A DNA stretch of 64,000 nt from Schistocerca nitens (taxonomy: Eukaryota > Arthropoda > Insecta > Orthoptera > Acrididae), in assembly GCF_023898315.1 (NCBI RefSeq), contig NC_064621.1:127160521-127224520 (forward strand). Direction: 5' to 3'. The translations under genes were made by a program, and so were the position numbers. This document shows positions 46,731-58,741 of this stretch, piece after piece (the first letter of the stretch is position 1; each line of letters begins with the position of its first letter). The notes beneath the pieces were generated by a model. The model did no database searches. It was not told the DNA's origin and was given only the letters and a program-made list of their open reading frames with translations.

Positions 46731-46818
46731 GTGTTCAAACGTGTGGGAAATCTTATGGGACGTAACTGCTAAGGTCATCAGTCCCTAAGCTTACACACTA
46801 CTTAACCTAAATTATCCT

Positions 46819-46862
<44 letters not shown>

Positions 46863-46952
46863 AAGCCCGAGGGAGGACTCGAACCTCCGCTGGGACCAGC
46901 CGCACAGTCCGTGACTGCAGCGTCCTCGACCGCTCGGCTAATCCCGCGCGGC
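46731..46952 (-). mobile_element. SINE family B inside the Tc1-like element
   Basis: Reverse-oriented family B copy with tail GAAATCTTATGGGACGTAAC and head ending CCCGCGCGGC. It is flanked by TGCCAAGGAT (46721-46730) and TGTCAAGGAT (46953-46962), matching at 9 of 10. It contains a (CA)n run that is short in the copy at 13555-13746. Confidence 0.9.
46820..46861. repeat. (AC)n microsatellite in SINE body
   Basis: About 20 AC units, expanded from the CA-rich ACAAACACACACACC segment present in the other family B SINE copy. Confidence 0.97.
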
Positions 46953-47259
46953 TGTCAAGGATTGTGAGAACATTTTGGCTGATCACGTCGATTCATGATA
47001 TAATATTGTTCCCCAGAGTTGATGCTGTGCTCCGATACAGGGCCCCTGTTCACACAGCTCATACTGTCCAAGACTGGTATAGTTAGCATGACGCTAAATT
47101 GTCACATTTCCACTGACCGCTACAGTCACCAGGACCTGTATTTGCACATTCCGAGACGACTGGAAACTCTTTTGCATGACAATCGTTTTCCTACACCATA
47201 TTAGATGCGATAACAAGTTGAGTTTTTGGTGCTTCCATAGTTTTGTCCACCCCCTGGAA

Positions 47260-47788
47260 CTTTCATATGGGACCACACTGTTCTTTCAGCTTTCTGAACA
47301 GTCTAATGAAACAAATAAGCGATGAAACATCTCGTAGGAAGGTGACGTTCAGATCGTTAAATATATTCTTATGACGTTTACTTAAATGTGAGAACATACT
47401 GAACTTACAGCGCTTGTAGCCTAAACGTTTTCGTATACTGGATGATTTTTGATGTAATATCTTGTCAGTTGGCAATAATGTTGCATTCAGATGTTGTTGT
47501 CAAACATAAACCAGAATTTCTATTAAATAAGGTACCTCCTTTTAAGAGACCGAAAGAACATGTACCATCTTCATATAGTTAAGGCTAATCGGCCATCGAC
47601 CTTCTTCTTCTGTGCCGGATGCACATGCATTGCCTGATCTCTTACGTGACTCAGTAAGATTGTCTGAGGCGGGTAATGAGTGTAGTGGGCAGGAGCACTA
47701 CGAATGGAGTGTGTGGACATTAAGTTGGGAATTTGGGTCTCACAGGGAGTTTACAAGGGATAAATCCCTGCAGTTGTACTATCCTCTG
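47260..47788. other. Gene-free spacer
   Basis: No motif-bearing frame or repeat recognised. Confidence 0.4.
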
Positions 47789-47940
47789 TGCTCTCAGTGG
47801 CTCAGATGGATAGTGAGTCTGCAACGTAAGCAGGAGATCCCAGTTTCGAGTCCCAGTCGGGGCACACATTTTCAGCCGTCCCTTTTGATGTAGGTATATC
47901 AACGTCCGTCGACAGCTTAGGGTCTTGATTTAATTATCAT
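47789..47940 (+). mobile_element. SINE family E relic, tRNA-like head
   Basis: GGCTCAGATGGATAGTGAGTC forms a D-arm/A-box-like start, GTTTCGAGTCCCAGTC is a near-consensus B box, and GGGGCACACATTTTCAG with a conserved body follows. The head folds like a tRNA only poorly (A-box and acceptor mismatches), and the attached body marks it as a SINE and not a tRNA gene. Confidence 0.6.
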
Positions 47941-48199
47941 TTCATATACACAAAAAGTTTATCTACATGCATCGTGAGAGGATCGCCTTAAATATGTGCA
48001 AATATAGTCATTTCAATACACGTTATGTTTTCTTAATTTACGATGATAAATCATGCCTCTTGTATTTTCAGCAACGTTTCCAGGGTTCTTAATTAAAATA
48101 GTGCAAAAAACTTCATTGTATCGAAGGTATCCCACACCACACCCCATCACTAATGTCTTCATATGATCATTATATCACTAGAATTGTTAAATGTAAGTG

Positions 48200-48505
48200 G
48201 CAAAACTAAATAATGAGGAGGTGCTGAATAGAATTGCTGAGAAACGACAATGGTGACAACCAGACTAGAAGAAGGGATAGGTTGTTCGGACACATTCTGA
48301 CACATCAAAGGATCACCAGTTTACTACTGGAGGGAAGTGTAGAGGTTAAAAATCATAGACAGAGATCAAGAGATGAATGCAGTAAGGAGATTGAGAAGGA
48401 TGTAGGTTGCAGTACTCAGAGAGGAAGAGGCCTGCATAGGATAGAGTAGCAGAGAGAGCTGGATCAAACCAGCTCTCAGGCTGAAGACCACAACAACAAA
48501 AACAA
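48200..48505 (+). pseudogene. LINE 3' end fragment (RTE-like)
   Basis: Frames read RRDRLFGHILTHQRITSLLL, then GSVEVKNHRQRSRDE and KEIEKDVGCSTQRGRG, ending near RIE and followed by TCAGGCTGAAGACCACAACA and an ACAACAA-rich tail. This is the extreme C-terminus and 3' UTR of the LINE group at 12525-13480. It is strongly 5'-truncated. Confidence 0.7.
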
Positions 48506-48841
48506 CGAACAATAAAACAAAATACATTTAGTCTCCATCAAATGAAAATCTTTTTCATTATTTCAGTTTCAGTGGGTTTACATATTAATCATGTATGAGA
48601 GGTTGATGTAGCATGCTAGCACCAAGAGGAACTTCTTTTGTAATTTATTCATATCATATATTAGCAGTGTGCTGAAAAGATGTAAATATATGTAGAGTCA
48701 TAGAGTCATGTGTAAAGCTTAGAAACACGTCAGTATTTCACAGGCACTCACAGGTGTTACATGTGTCATGTAAGATTCTCAGATTTATTAGCAAGATTTT
48801 AATTTCCCAATTTGAAAATTTATTGAGACCCACAAACGACT

Positions 48842-49185
48842 TTTTCATTTACTTTAAAAATGTTGTGTTTTTCCTTTATAAATGAGTTCTCCAAGATTAT
48901 GTTTATATATATCTGCAAACCAAATTTTCATTTACTTAAAACAATAAAAATATATATACATTTTTTTCTTTATAAATAAACTGCTCCAAGGTTGTTTTTA
49001 CACATATCCACAAACCAATTTCTGTTACTTAAATGAATATTTGTTACATTTTTTCTTTATGAACAAGTTTTCCAAAATCATGTTTATATTTATATTTACA
49101 CCCAAAAACTAAATTCTCATTTTACTTAAAAATTAAATTTTAATAAAATTTCTCTTCATAAATAAGTTCTGTCAAATCTCCTCTA
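48842..49185. repeat. Diverged 82-95-bp tandem repeat, four units
   Basis: Units starting near 48842, 48924, 49018 and 49113 share TTTTCATTTACTTAAAA, then TTTCTTTATAAATAA, then a CTCCAAG.TT and CATATCCACAAACCAA-like end. It lies at the left edge of the AT-rich island with no coding frame; it may be a decayed terminal or regulatory repeat of the element. Confidence 0.7.
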
Positions 49186-49509
49186 TCCATACCATTAAAG
49201 ATCATTACAACCATAAATGTTTTGATACTTTAATAATCTAATTTTTCACTACAGAGATAAAACTGAAACAAACTGCATTTCAAAGCTGAACTATGTCAAA
49301 ACTTAAAAAATAATTGTAATAAGAAACATGGAGTATGATTTACTGATTTAGAAAATTATTCTAAAGAAAATGGTTATTCAAATTTAACTAGAGAATATGA
49401 TGGGAATTTATTGATGATTTTAATATGAGGGAAATGAGGAAGACAGAACTGAGATATACAAATATAAAAGAACTATGAACAATTAGTGAAACAAAAAAAT
49501 TAAAAAACT

Positions 49510-50055
49510 CTAAACTTAATGAATCTGAATTGATCAATCTTATGCTAAATTCTGTTGACAATATTAATAATAACAATAACAAGATGAAAAAGACATTTTT
49601 AAAAGAACTTCATGAAACCTATAAAACAAAAAATTTTAAAATGTTCATAATTTAATTAATTAAAATTAATTGATCTTATTCTAAATGCTGTTGACAATAT
49701 TGATAATAAAGATAATGAAAGAAACAGAACCTTTAAAGGAACTTCACCAAATCTGTAGGACTAAATATATAAAAATTATGCTTAACTTAATGAACAACAA
49801 TATTTGAGTAACATTAACAATATCAATTATCAGAAATAAATTAAACAAAAACTTTCTGAAAAATTTTTCAGGTTACAATTTTCTATATTATGACAGTTTC
49901 TTTAAATCGCCTAAACGAATTAATAAAAAAGACCCTGCTTTTAAATCTAGTATAATAACTCACTAGTTTATTAATATTCATAACAATCTTGAAACACAAG
50001 ACTTTTTTAACCGAATTAAACAAGAAGTAATCACTAATATTAAGCATATTTAATG
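49510..50055 (+). pseudogene. Unidentified gene remnant in AT-rich island
   Basis: One frame reads ELINLMLNSVDNINNNNNK at about 49530. About 134 bp later KLIDLILNAVDNIDNKDNE repeats it, so this is a two-copy internal duplication in protein-like sequence. Another open stretch at 49873-50055 reads DSFFKSPKRINKKDPAFKSS and LETQDFFNRIKQEV with one stop. Conservation of residue pattern between the two copies, despite base changes, suggests ancient coding. I do not recognise the family. The stretch sits upstream of the polymerase remnant in the same orientation. Confidence 0.4.
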
Positions 50056-50259
50056 TAAAGAAGAGTGATTAATGGTAACATGAAATTTTGTTGTAATTTT
50101 AACAAACAAGACAATATACAAGGAAGATTTCTTTATAACAAGTAATAAATAAACTATTAATAAATTATTAACTAAACGGAAGAAATGAAAAGGGAAAAAA
50201 TCTGGTTCGATTTTATTGCATATAAATATTTTAGACTTAAGCATTACAAGGCACAATCC

Positions 50260-52680
50260 AATTTCTGTTTATTCTAATATCGATTTACCAACAGCAATAA
50301 AATATAAAAGAGCTAAAAATAATGTAAAAAATACAGTTAAAAAGTTTTCTGTTTTCAATGAAATCAGCTTTGTATCAAGTTGATTGTGATGGAGAAAGAC
50401 TTAGCTAATATTAAAATATTGGATTAGAATTAGATAGTTTTTAAAACGAAAAATCAATTTTCCTTACAGTACACAGATATTCCAAAAGTTGAACATAAGT
50501 CTAATATTTACAGAAAATTAACAAAGAAAAATGTTAATCTCCTTTTATTTGGTGAAGAAAAAAACTCTAATTACCAATGGATAACAAATCGATCTAGATT
50601 AATTAGTTCACAATCAACTAAAAATGGTTGTCAAATTATTCCTTGTGATGGATGGTTAAGATACATTTATTCTCAAGAAAAATTAAATAACAAAAACAAT
50701 TGTGAAGAACACAAAGACATGAAACAGATACAACTGTAGAAGGTGAAAACATTAACTTTAAAAATTAAAACAATTCATTATGAGTAGTTTATGCCGAATT
50801 CGAATGTCTTGTAAAAGATGTATACACTTCTTAACCAAACCCTGAAAAAGATTTATTAATAAATATCATAAACATATACATTTTCATTTAGATATTATAT
50901 TAAATGTTCTAATGGAGATTGTAAAAGATCTGTAACATATACTGGAACGGATGCAGAGAACCAGTTCAATTAAAAGTTAAAACAAGAATCTAAGGAATTG
51001 ATGAAAAATATGGCATAATATTCCAATCATAATGCGAAATGAATACAAAATTCATTTAAAGGATTGTTTTATTTCTGAAAAGGAATTTGCTAAAGGAGCA
51101 AATATTGAGAGATCTTTGTCATTTAACCAGAAAATATTGAAGATGTGTTAATAAAAATTGTAATGTTATCAATTAGATTGAATGACTGCAAAAGGAGATT
51201 ATCCTTATGAGTAAATTAACTGTGAAGAAAAATTAAAATGAACCAAATTACACCATAAAAAATTTTTATTAGAGATTTAATAATAAAATGTGATGGAAGA
51301 GTTAAATACTACCGACTAGCAAAAGCAGTTTGGAAAAAAATTAATATTAATAATTACGATTGATATACAAAATTATATAATAAGTCTGCCATTATAATAT
51401 GACAAGAAATTTCTGAAAATTCTATGTTGAAAATGACAAAAATTGAATTAGATTTATTAAACGATTATGATATGACTTTATTTCTCAAAAAGGAATTGGA
51501 GGTGGAATTTCTCAAAGTGTTAAAAAATACTAAATCAAATAACAAATTTACTAAAATTCTGAGCCAAAAAAATAATCTAATTACATTACATACTTAGATG
51601 CAAATGGTTTATTTGAATGGACAATGTCTCAATTTTTATGATTTGGAAATTTTGAGTGCTTAAATTCAAAATGTTTTAATTCTAAAACCCTTAAATTACC
51701 AGACAGTAGTAAATATGTTTACAATTAAAATGTCGAATTAGAATATAAAAAAATACATTATTTGCATTTGTATTTAACATTCACACGAGGAGGAAATAGA
51801 TTTATAAAAATTAGCTAATACAAAATATGTTTTACAACATAGAAACCTTAAACTTTAATTAAATGTAGATTTAAATTTAATGAAAATTCGTAGACACTTA
51901 ACATTTGAACAGTCACACTGGTTCAAATAATGCATTGATTTTAATATGCAAATGAGAAAAAATGCAACTAGCGAACTAGAAAAATATTTCGATAATTGAA
52001 TAATTCAGTGTTTGAAAAAATCGTGGAGGATATTAGTGATAGACAAAATATTAAATAATAACAGATTCAGAAAAATATGTGAATCATATTTCAAAACCAA
52101 ATTATGTATTTTCTACTGTATTTTCAAACAAATATAGTTGCAGTTCATATAAACAAACAGTAGAAAAACTGAGTAAAAATAATTATGTTGGAAAGAGTAT
52201 TCTACATATTTTGAGAATAAAAATGTGTTGAACTTCATTCTAATATAATCATGGTCATTATATTGACTAATGTTATATGGATAATGATTATTTTATTGAT
52301 GATACAGGAACTGAAGCTTATTATAAATACAGGATGATAAACGAATTTGAATCAGATGATTATTCAATATATAATATTTCTGAAGTTCCATAAGTAAATA
52401 ATAAAGTTTTAGGAAAAATGAAAGAAGAAAGTAGAGGAACAATTATGTCACAGCCATTTAATTTAGGAGCAAAAAGGTATGTTTATATAATACTATAATC
52501 CAAAATTTGAACTAGTTAAAAAATTTGTTGTAGATAGTGAAATTAGTTATGATGATTATAAAAATGGTTACAAAACAAAATAAAATAATAGAGAAAAAAT
52601 TTCATTCGATTATGTAAACAAGTATTGTTTCGTACCAAAGATGTGGCAAAAAGTATAGAGTTTAAAAAATAGATAAAGCC
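50260..52680 (+). pseudogene. Protein-primed family B DNA polymerase remnant
   Basis: Motifs appear in the order known for Polinton/Maverick-type polymerases, spread over all three frames. SNIDLPTAIKYKRA lies near 50275. A Cys/His element follows SSQSTKNG (50610-50700) with CQIIPC, SQEKLN and CEEH. The start of the exonuclease block (VYAEFECL) is near 50790. TGTDAENQF is at about 50941, CHLTRKY with KNCNV near 51120-51165, DLLNDYDMTLF near 51445, and ITYLDANGLFEW near 51585, the nucleotide-binding block. YMDNDYF near 52270 stands for the YMDTDS active site, and NNKVLGKMKEES lies near 52400. At least ten stops or shifts and altered active-site residues make it non-functional. Such enzymes replicate linear DNA elements from a terminal protein. 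The family call rests on order and spacing of blocks; a mitochondrial-plasmid or adintovirus-type polymerase is an alternative. Confidence 0.72.
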
Positions 52681-52909
52681 TACAAACATTCAGATACTGA
52701 AGTTATTGTTTCATCAGAAAAGTTACACCCCCAATCTGAAGGTTCTGAGAGAAAATGAAAACTGGACTACATTTATTAACGAATCTGCATACATTTCATA
52801 ATATTAAAATCAACAAAGGAATCTGCAAAACTAATTAATAATTTGCTAGTCATGATGTTTTTCCATCATTAAAAACATGTCGAATATAAAATAAACATTA
52901 ATGTTAACC

Positions 52910-53235
52910 ATCTCTATGAAGCACAAACAAACCATTTAAAAATCTATACAAATTCAAGCATACTTATTAAAAAAGTCAGATATATGAAATATATGTCACA
53001 AGTACAGAAATTCTGGATGAAAAAATTAATTAATGATAGTTTATCACCTCATGATGTTCCTCAAACAATTGATGTAATTTTAAGACCTACTTTTGTTATT
53101 ATGTGATTATGTAATAATAATTATACTCCCTATGTCATTCGAACCAAATACACAAATGTTCAAAATCGAATAAATATTAATAGAGACAACCATCCAAATT
53201 TAGAATTATTAAGAATTAGATATATACAAAATTCT
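52910..53235 (+). pseudogene. Unidentified gene remnant downstream of PolB
   Basis: A frame open for about 65 codons reads SILIKKVRYMKYMSQVQKF, then LINDSLSPHDVPQTIDVIL, a TGA, and on to NYTPYVIRTKYTNVQNRI. Residue composition is protein-like and unlike the surrounding AT-rich noise. I could not assign a family. It is co-oriented with the polymerase. Confidence 0.4.
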
Positions 53236-53639
53236 GAGAACTTTTATCAATAAATGAAAGAGATTTTAAGAATAATTTGAAATTATTTCAATATATTAAA
53301 TAAGTATGAATCAGAAAGAATGCATGTTGTTACAACTAATCTAGGAAACATTTCTTAGAATACAAAAAACAAGCACTTTTCATAATTAAATATTAAATAC
53401 CATTCTTAACCATTTAACACTTAATAAACAAAATACATTAAAACCAGTTGATTCCATTAAATCAGGTTTATAATTTTCAAATATTTCTGACATTTGTTGA
53501 TTTTAGTTATCCTTTCTTTGAATGTCAAGAGACACTCTATCCTTTCTATAAACAAAATATAATATTCATAATGAATATTATATTCATTACCTAACATGTT
53601 TAAATTTTTAAAAACTAACTCAATTTACACATACAGTTC

Positions 53640-54320
53640 TTATTAACATTTTAAAACTCACACTATTTTTATTTACCCAATCATTGTATGAATTAAGAAA
53701 ACATAACAATTTAATATATCTTTCTCTTCTTTCTTTCGCAATATCATTTCCAAAAGATAAATTTTGCAAACCTTTTTCCATTACGTCTTGTTATTTCTCC
53801 AATATTTAATACTTTCCATTTATTTGCAATTGGAACAGTATGGATTTCATCTATAATTTCAAAAAATTCTGTCAGCCAATATCTTGCATGTTCTTTTTCG
53901 AAAATTCCTTTAATTTTTCTTAATGTTACTTTGCAATAAATTTACATGTAGCATTAATATTATAAATTTTTCAAATTATTTTTGTTTTTCTTTGTTTATA
54001 ACTTTGCGTTTCATTTTATTGCATATTGTTTTGTGTTATTGTATGTACCAACAAAATTTTTAACAAAACATATCAATTTATAATTTCCTTGTAAGTCAAA
54101 TTTTTCCACATTGTTCTCAATAATGCTATATTAAATAATTCAAAAACAGATGATTTTAAATCACTAAATGTTGAATGATGATTAATACTATTTTCGTTTG
54201 TTATTTCTTGTAAAATCCTATTACAAAATTCTTTAGTATTTCCTATCTGTAAATCTTTGGTTTTCTCAGCCCAAATATTTTCTCTAAAGGAACAACTAAA
54301 CTTTTGTGTAATTTTTGAGG
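53640..54320 (-). pseudogene. Unidentified minus-strand gene remnant
   Basis: On the minus strand a readable stretch near 53940-53750 contains KIKGIFEKEHARYWLTEFF, then IIDEIHTVPIANKWKVLNIG, followed after a shift by AKERRERYIKLLCFLNSYND near 53720-53660. Upstream (about 54290-54120) is KTKDLQIGNTKEFCNRILQE and a His-containing SINHHSTFSDLKSS. This opposes the PolB strand, so the island held genes in both directions. The family was not recognised. Confidence 0.4.
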
Positions 54321-54462
54321 AGTGTAGACAAATAATTTGGAATGGGATTTAACAGTAATTTTCAATGGAGTTAAAGAAAATTCAAGATGGTTCTATTCTT
54401 CACTGGGCTACAAATAGTAATAATAGTACACTTCCAAAGTAAGGTACAATAGTTGTAATCAG

Positions 54463-54960
54463 AATGGAAATTCGTGTTCCTGTTGTTAAATATGAAGCAG
54501 GATATTCACTTGAAATAGAATAAGAACAACTGTAAAATGCAAAAATTTGGATTTCTCTCTTCGACCTACAAGCCAATGAACCTAAAAGATTAAACAGAAT
54601 TTATATTTAGTACAGGTATTACTAATTATTATAATTTTGAGAAATTGATATTCCATACTTTATTTTCGTTGCTTTCTAAACTAATCGAAAAAGTAGGCAA
54701 TTAATTGATTTTTGCATAATTTAAAGATGTTAAATTATAAAATATCCATGTAAAAACTGGAGGAAATGAAATTTTTCCTCAAGAAATATGGAACCGTAAT
54801 CCACCAAATAGCTTTTTAAAAGCTTATGATGCCTTTAGAGATTTTAAAAGAGTAACACAATTAAATAAAGAAGTAAACGTAGATAGAATCAATTTTATTC
54901 TAAATTATTCGATCTATATAATAAATATGTATAGAATAATGAATGTCTACTAAAAACAGC
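54463..54960 (+). pseudogene. Unidentified gene remnant
   Basis: A possible start at ATG 54463 gives MEIRVPVVKYEAGYSLEIE before a TAA. A later frame (54750-54900) reads VKTGGNEIFPQEIWNRNPPN and LKAYDAFRDFKRVTQLNKEV. It is protein-like but unassigned; a structural gene of the same element is possible from context alone. Confidence 0.35.
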
Positions 54961-55348
54961 ACAGAAATAATATACATTTTTAATGGAATTGTACAATTGC
55001 ATATATCATTATGTATGGTAAAAAGTATTTAGCCTATGGTTCACAACAGAATTTTGCTTGAAAATTTTTAATTACATCCTAGAATAAAAATTTGAAAAAT
55101 TATAAAAGTGTTATCTTCCAGTTTACATTTCCTTCTCAAATATTTTCAGAAAATAAAAAAACTAAAAATTTATAGTTTAAAATTTTTAAACATATGATAA
55201 ATGTTTTAATTTTTCAAAACCAGAATTTACTAAATTCTGAAATTTTGAATTTCAAAAATTTACTATTTCCAAATTTTAAAATTTTCAATTCGTAACAGTT
55301 TTGAAAATCTATTTTTTTCTATATAAATAAAAGAAAAACAAAAAGAAC

Positions 55349-55654
55349 ATGAATGTTACCAATGAAAATCTAGTGGATGAACTTAACAGCTATAGTAATG
55401 TTTATGCAAAACTGTTCAGTAAATTAATGGAACTGAAAAAAATCTGTATTTCATAAACTGAAATATTCGTCATTAAATATGGTGAAAATGTTTTCCTACT
55501 CTCAGACAATAAATATGAAATTACTCTTCTAGAATTTCATACTAAATTCTTTTCAGAAGATGAAGATAAATTACAGACAAGTATTGGATTAAATTTTATT
55601 TATTGGGGTAAAAGACCTAATAAAGGTAAATTAGTTCATGTTGTTGAATTTTAA
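55349..55654 (+). pseudogene. Small gene remnant, 101 codons with one stop
   Basis: ATG 55349 to TAA 55652-55654 forms one frame with a single in-frame TAA after residue 35 (MELKKICIS then stop). It reads MNVTNENLVDELNSYSNVY, later FVIKYGENVFLLSDNKYEI and finally LNFIYWGKRPNKGKLVHVV. It is the best-preserved gene trace in the AT-rich island. No family is recognised; size and position suggest a small accessory protein. Confidence 0.5.
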
Positions 55655-55659
55655 TAAAT

Positions 55660-58600
55660 ATTAGAATTTATGTATGTTTCAAACTTAGTTTTTTGAATTT
55701 TAAATTATAATTTAATAAATTTATTTTCTAATTAAGTGAATAAATCGTTTGTAGTTAATTTTTTGTTAATCAAAGCAGGTGTTAATAAACAGGTACTTCA
55801 TTGAGCAGAACATTTTCTGTACGTCCCCAAAACATTTAAATAAACAAAAATTAGAAAATGCTATTTGTTAACAATGCAAATAATTTTACATCCTATTAAC
55901 TGTTATTTAAGATCTTTTAGTTAATGCCAACTTATTTTCAACTGTATGGCGACCCTTTCATGTTTCCTTTCTTTGCATCTGGACTCCATGAACTCAAATG
56001 TCTGAGAAAGTTGACCATTATGACCAATCAGATAATGGCAACCTAACATGTCTGTGCTACAGAACTACCATGGAGTCCACTTGTAAAAGCAAGCCAGATT
56101 TTTTTCTTTTTTTTACAAATATGTGTATAGGGTAGCTGTATAAAATAGTGCTTTCATAGCTCTCTGGTACTTTTGCCAAGAGAGAGTGGTTAAATGGTAC
56201 CAATTTTCGAGGTTTTCTCGACCAACGAATATCTAAAGACCTAATCAGATAGATAGTGTAAAAACAATCAACACTATTTTGCGAAAGTCTTGTAGTGAGA
56301 GTGCACATACTCAGAATGATACAAAGAGTGTTTAATATGGAGACCTTAAGTCTAACATACATGAGTCCATCGTCACTTAGTGCTCGCAATTCATTTACCA
56401 CACTCCCAACCATATAAAACACTTTTTCTGTATATCAGAAGGTATTCATCTGGAAACTTCCACTCTAAAAAAAAAATCATGTTTTTGTTAACCAGTGAAA
56501 ATTGGTGTTCAACACTACTGAACGCATTTCCTACGATTTATGTGCAAAATATTTCCTTTTTTAGTAAATATAGATATTTAGCATATATTTTAGTTACCAA
56601 TTGGAACTTACGCTCTTAGCGGTGTTGTGGCTGTAACACACCCCTGTTTTGTTCATCCACATTCATAGAATTAACCTCAAACGATCAAACTAACAATTAT
56701 TTATGCTTTCTTTATGAGTCTTCAGGATGATACTTTCGAGGTCAAACGAAACTGTATCACATTTCTTGTGTTTCACGTCACATAGGAATTGCTGGGATCG
56801 TTATATTTACCCTCAAATACTTAAATATTAACCGCACATAAACTTTCATCCTTGAGGGATATTGCTTCAGGACACATATTTTTAATTACCTCTTGCATAT
56901 CGCTCTGGTCAGTACTCCATAAGGTCATTTCCTTACATGTATGCTGTTGTATTGAGTATCGTGTTCTGTATTGGAATTTAACTCAGAATCACGCTGCATC
57001 AGTTTAAGGATTCCAGTTATAATTCACGGGTGATAACCAGTCTTGAGCTAACAAGCGCACTTTTTGACCAGTTATCTCACCTACAGTTTTAAAAGAAGGT
57101 GAAACCATAATTTTGGAAACGTCAACGAAGAGGACTGTTTCGAAATGACAGCTGTGGGGACATTATCTTTGGTGTGAAGCTGGCTATAGATATTAATTTG
57201 ATATCACTGTTATGGAGTTTTCTTTCTTGAATGTCGAATACAATTCACAGTTTTCAAGAAGTTATGCATGTATCAGAAAAAGAATCAGAAGAAACCGTCA
57301 CTTTCTAAATAAACTGCATTATATGCATTTACTTCGTACTACTTAAAACTTTGCATTTTTCCTTGTGAATTTGCTCATAGTAGCGTTCAGTTAAGTCTTA
57401 CATCTCTTCCAAGAATCAAAGGACGTAACTATTCACTTATAAAAAGTTGGTTAGCGAACAAGTTTAATTAAAACTATTAATAATCTATGTTCTGACAGCT
57501 CAAAAAAGTGTGAGTACATAAGTAAAGCGCTTATATGCACAGTTATTAAACAAAGTATGAATTCTGAATGAATGTTGAATTTTTAGTACATCATTAACTT
57601 CATTACACTACAGTCAGTTTTAATTTCACTATTTCATTTAATAAACCATGAAAGTAAAACGTAAGTTTTCAAATTTAAAAATATTATTCTTGAAATTCTC
57701 TGGGTGAAATATATACGTAGATACTTGGAGAATGTTACAGAACAGTATTCAAAGAGTTTCGAAGTTCTATTTGTGCATGGCCACTTTTAGTCCTAGTCAG
57801 ACGGAAAAGAGGCCAGGTGGTTAGATGTTCACACATTGATTTTCATACACAGCGACAACCATTTCTATTCCAGATCGAAAGCGAATCCTATTACTCACAT
57901 GATTTATGGTTTCTTAAAATGTGGACAGTAAGATTCCGATAGATTGGAGAGGTCCACTAACCTGGATTAGCTTCATTCAGTGCTCAAATTGTAATGAAGG
58001 CATACCACCTCACCAATAACACTGAGTTAGCACATCAGCAGAACAGGTGTTTATTGCATAATAGTCACTCATTGTGACAAAAAAATAGAAACTGAAGATC
58101 AATAATTGTGAAACATGATGCTGCCCTCAAAGGACTTTGATACAATACTGCACACAAGTGATGAATACTTGTGTGCGATATGTTTATGACTTACTGTATT
58201 TCGAACATATTACCCCTGCCCAAGAACAGTTTTGTGACTGTGTGTCAATTAGCTTAGAGACTGCTCTATCAGGGTCTCGAGCATTACATTTCCTCTTACT
58301 TAACTTCAACTCTTACTCTGCTGTCTGAACAGCACAACAGAAATATTCGTTCTGTACAAAGTAAAATCACCCCTTTACCATCACATAACATTGCCATGTT
58401 CTCTAAACCATTTTTTATCAGGAACTCAGCTTTGGAACAATCTTCTGTGGAAAAAAAAACTGAAAGTAAATTCCTTCCAAACTTGAAAAGACAGTCAATG
58501 GCCAACCTTCGATCACAATAGCCATCTCCCCATATACTAGTTTGCAGCTCACTCTCGTCAGTCCCACCTCTCCCACATCCTTTCGCTCCACCATGTTAGT

Positions 58601-58741
58601 GAAGTTCTTTATTTAAATTCTTTCCAAACAGCCACTGTCATTGTCTTTTCAATCTCATCCTCTTTATTTATACATTCTGTTTCTATGATACTAAACACAA
58701 AGTGAAATGTGCTATAATAATCTGTATCATTCTTAATGCCC
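55660..58741. other. Gene-free spacer
   Basis: AT content falls back to the regional level. The longest frame, 121 codons at 56057-56422 minus, has no recognisable motif. No repeats were identified. Confidence 0.45.

Larger units (their letters stand above)
46068..47256 (+). mobile_element. Tc1-like element with TIRs, split by a SINE
   Basis: Left end CAGGGAGCTGGACAGGAATA continues to TGGAAGCAC. The right end is the complement of CAGGGGGTGGACAAAACTA continuing to TGGAAGCAC, a diverged TIR pair of about 28 bp. The plus strand has GAFVTKAAETFDISRGTI near 46240-46290, then a cluster like LSDSDRRLLKTIVTKKKRT at 46361, the N-terminal DNA-binding region. IWW-like WYSMGPVGTLQGHIIAKD follows near 46670-46730. 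After the SINE there are THTAHT-like and LETLLHDNRFPTP segments near 47060-47200. Catalytic Asp blocks are not intact and frames break, so it is dead. Confidence 0.75.

Noticed and set aside
47789-47940. tRNA gene
   Set aside because: The A and B boxes are SINE heads: acceptor stems do not pair and a SINE body follows. The same applies to heads at 9144, 11468, 17233 and 20085.
56057-56422. 121-codon minus-strand frame
   Set aside because: No recognisable motif, no homologous repeat and no supporting context; the length is compatible with chance.
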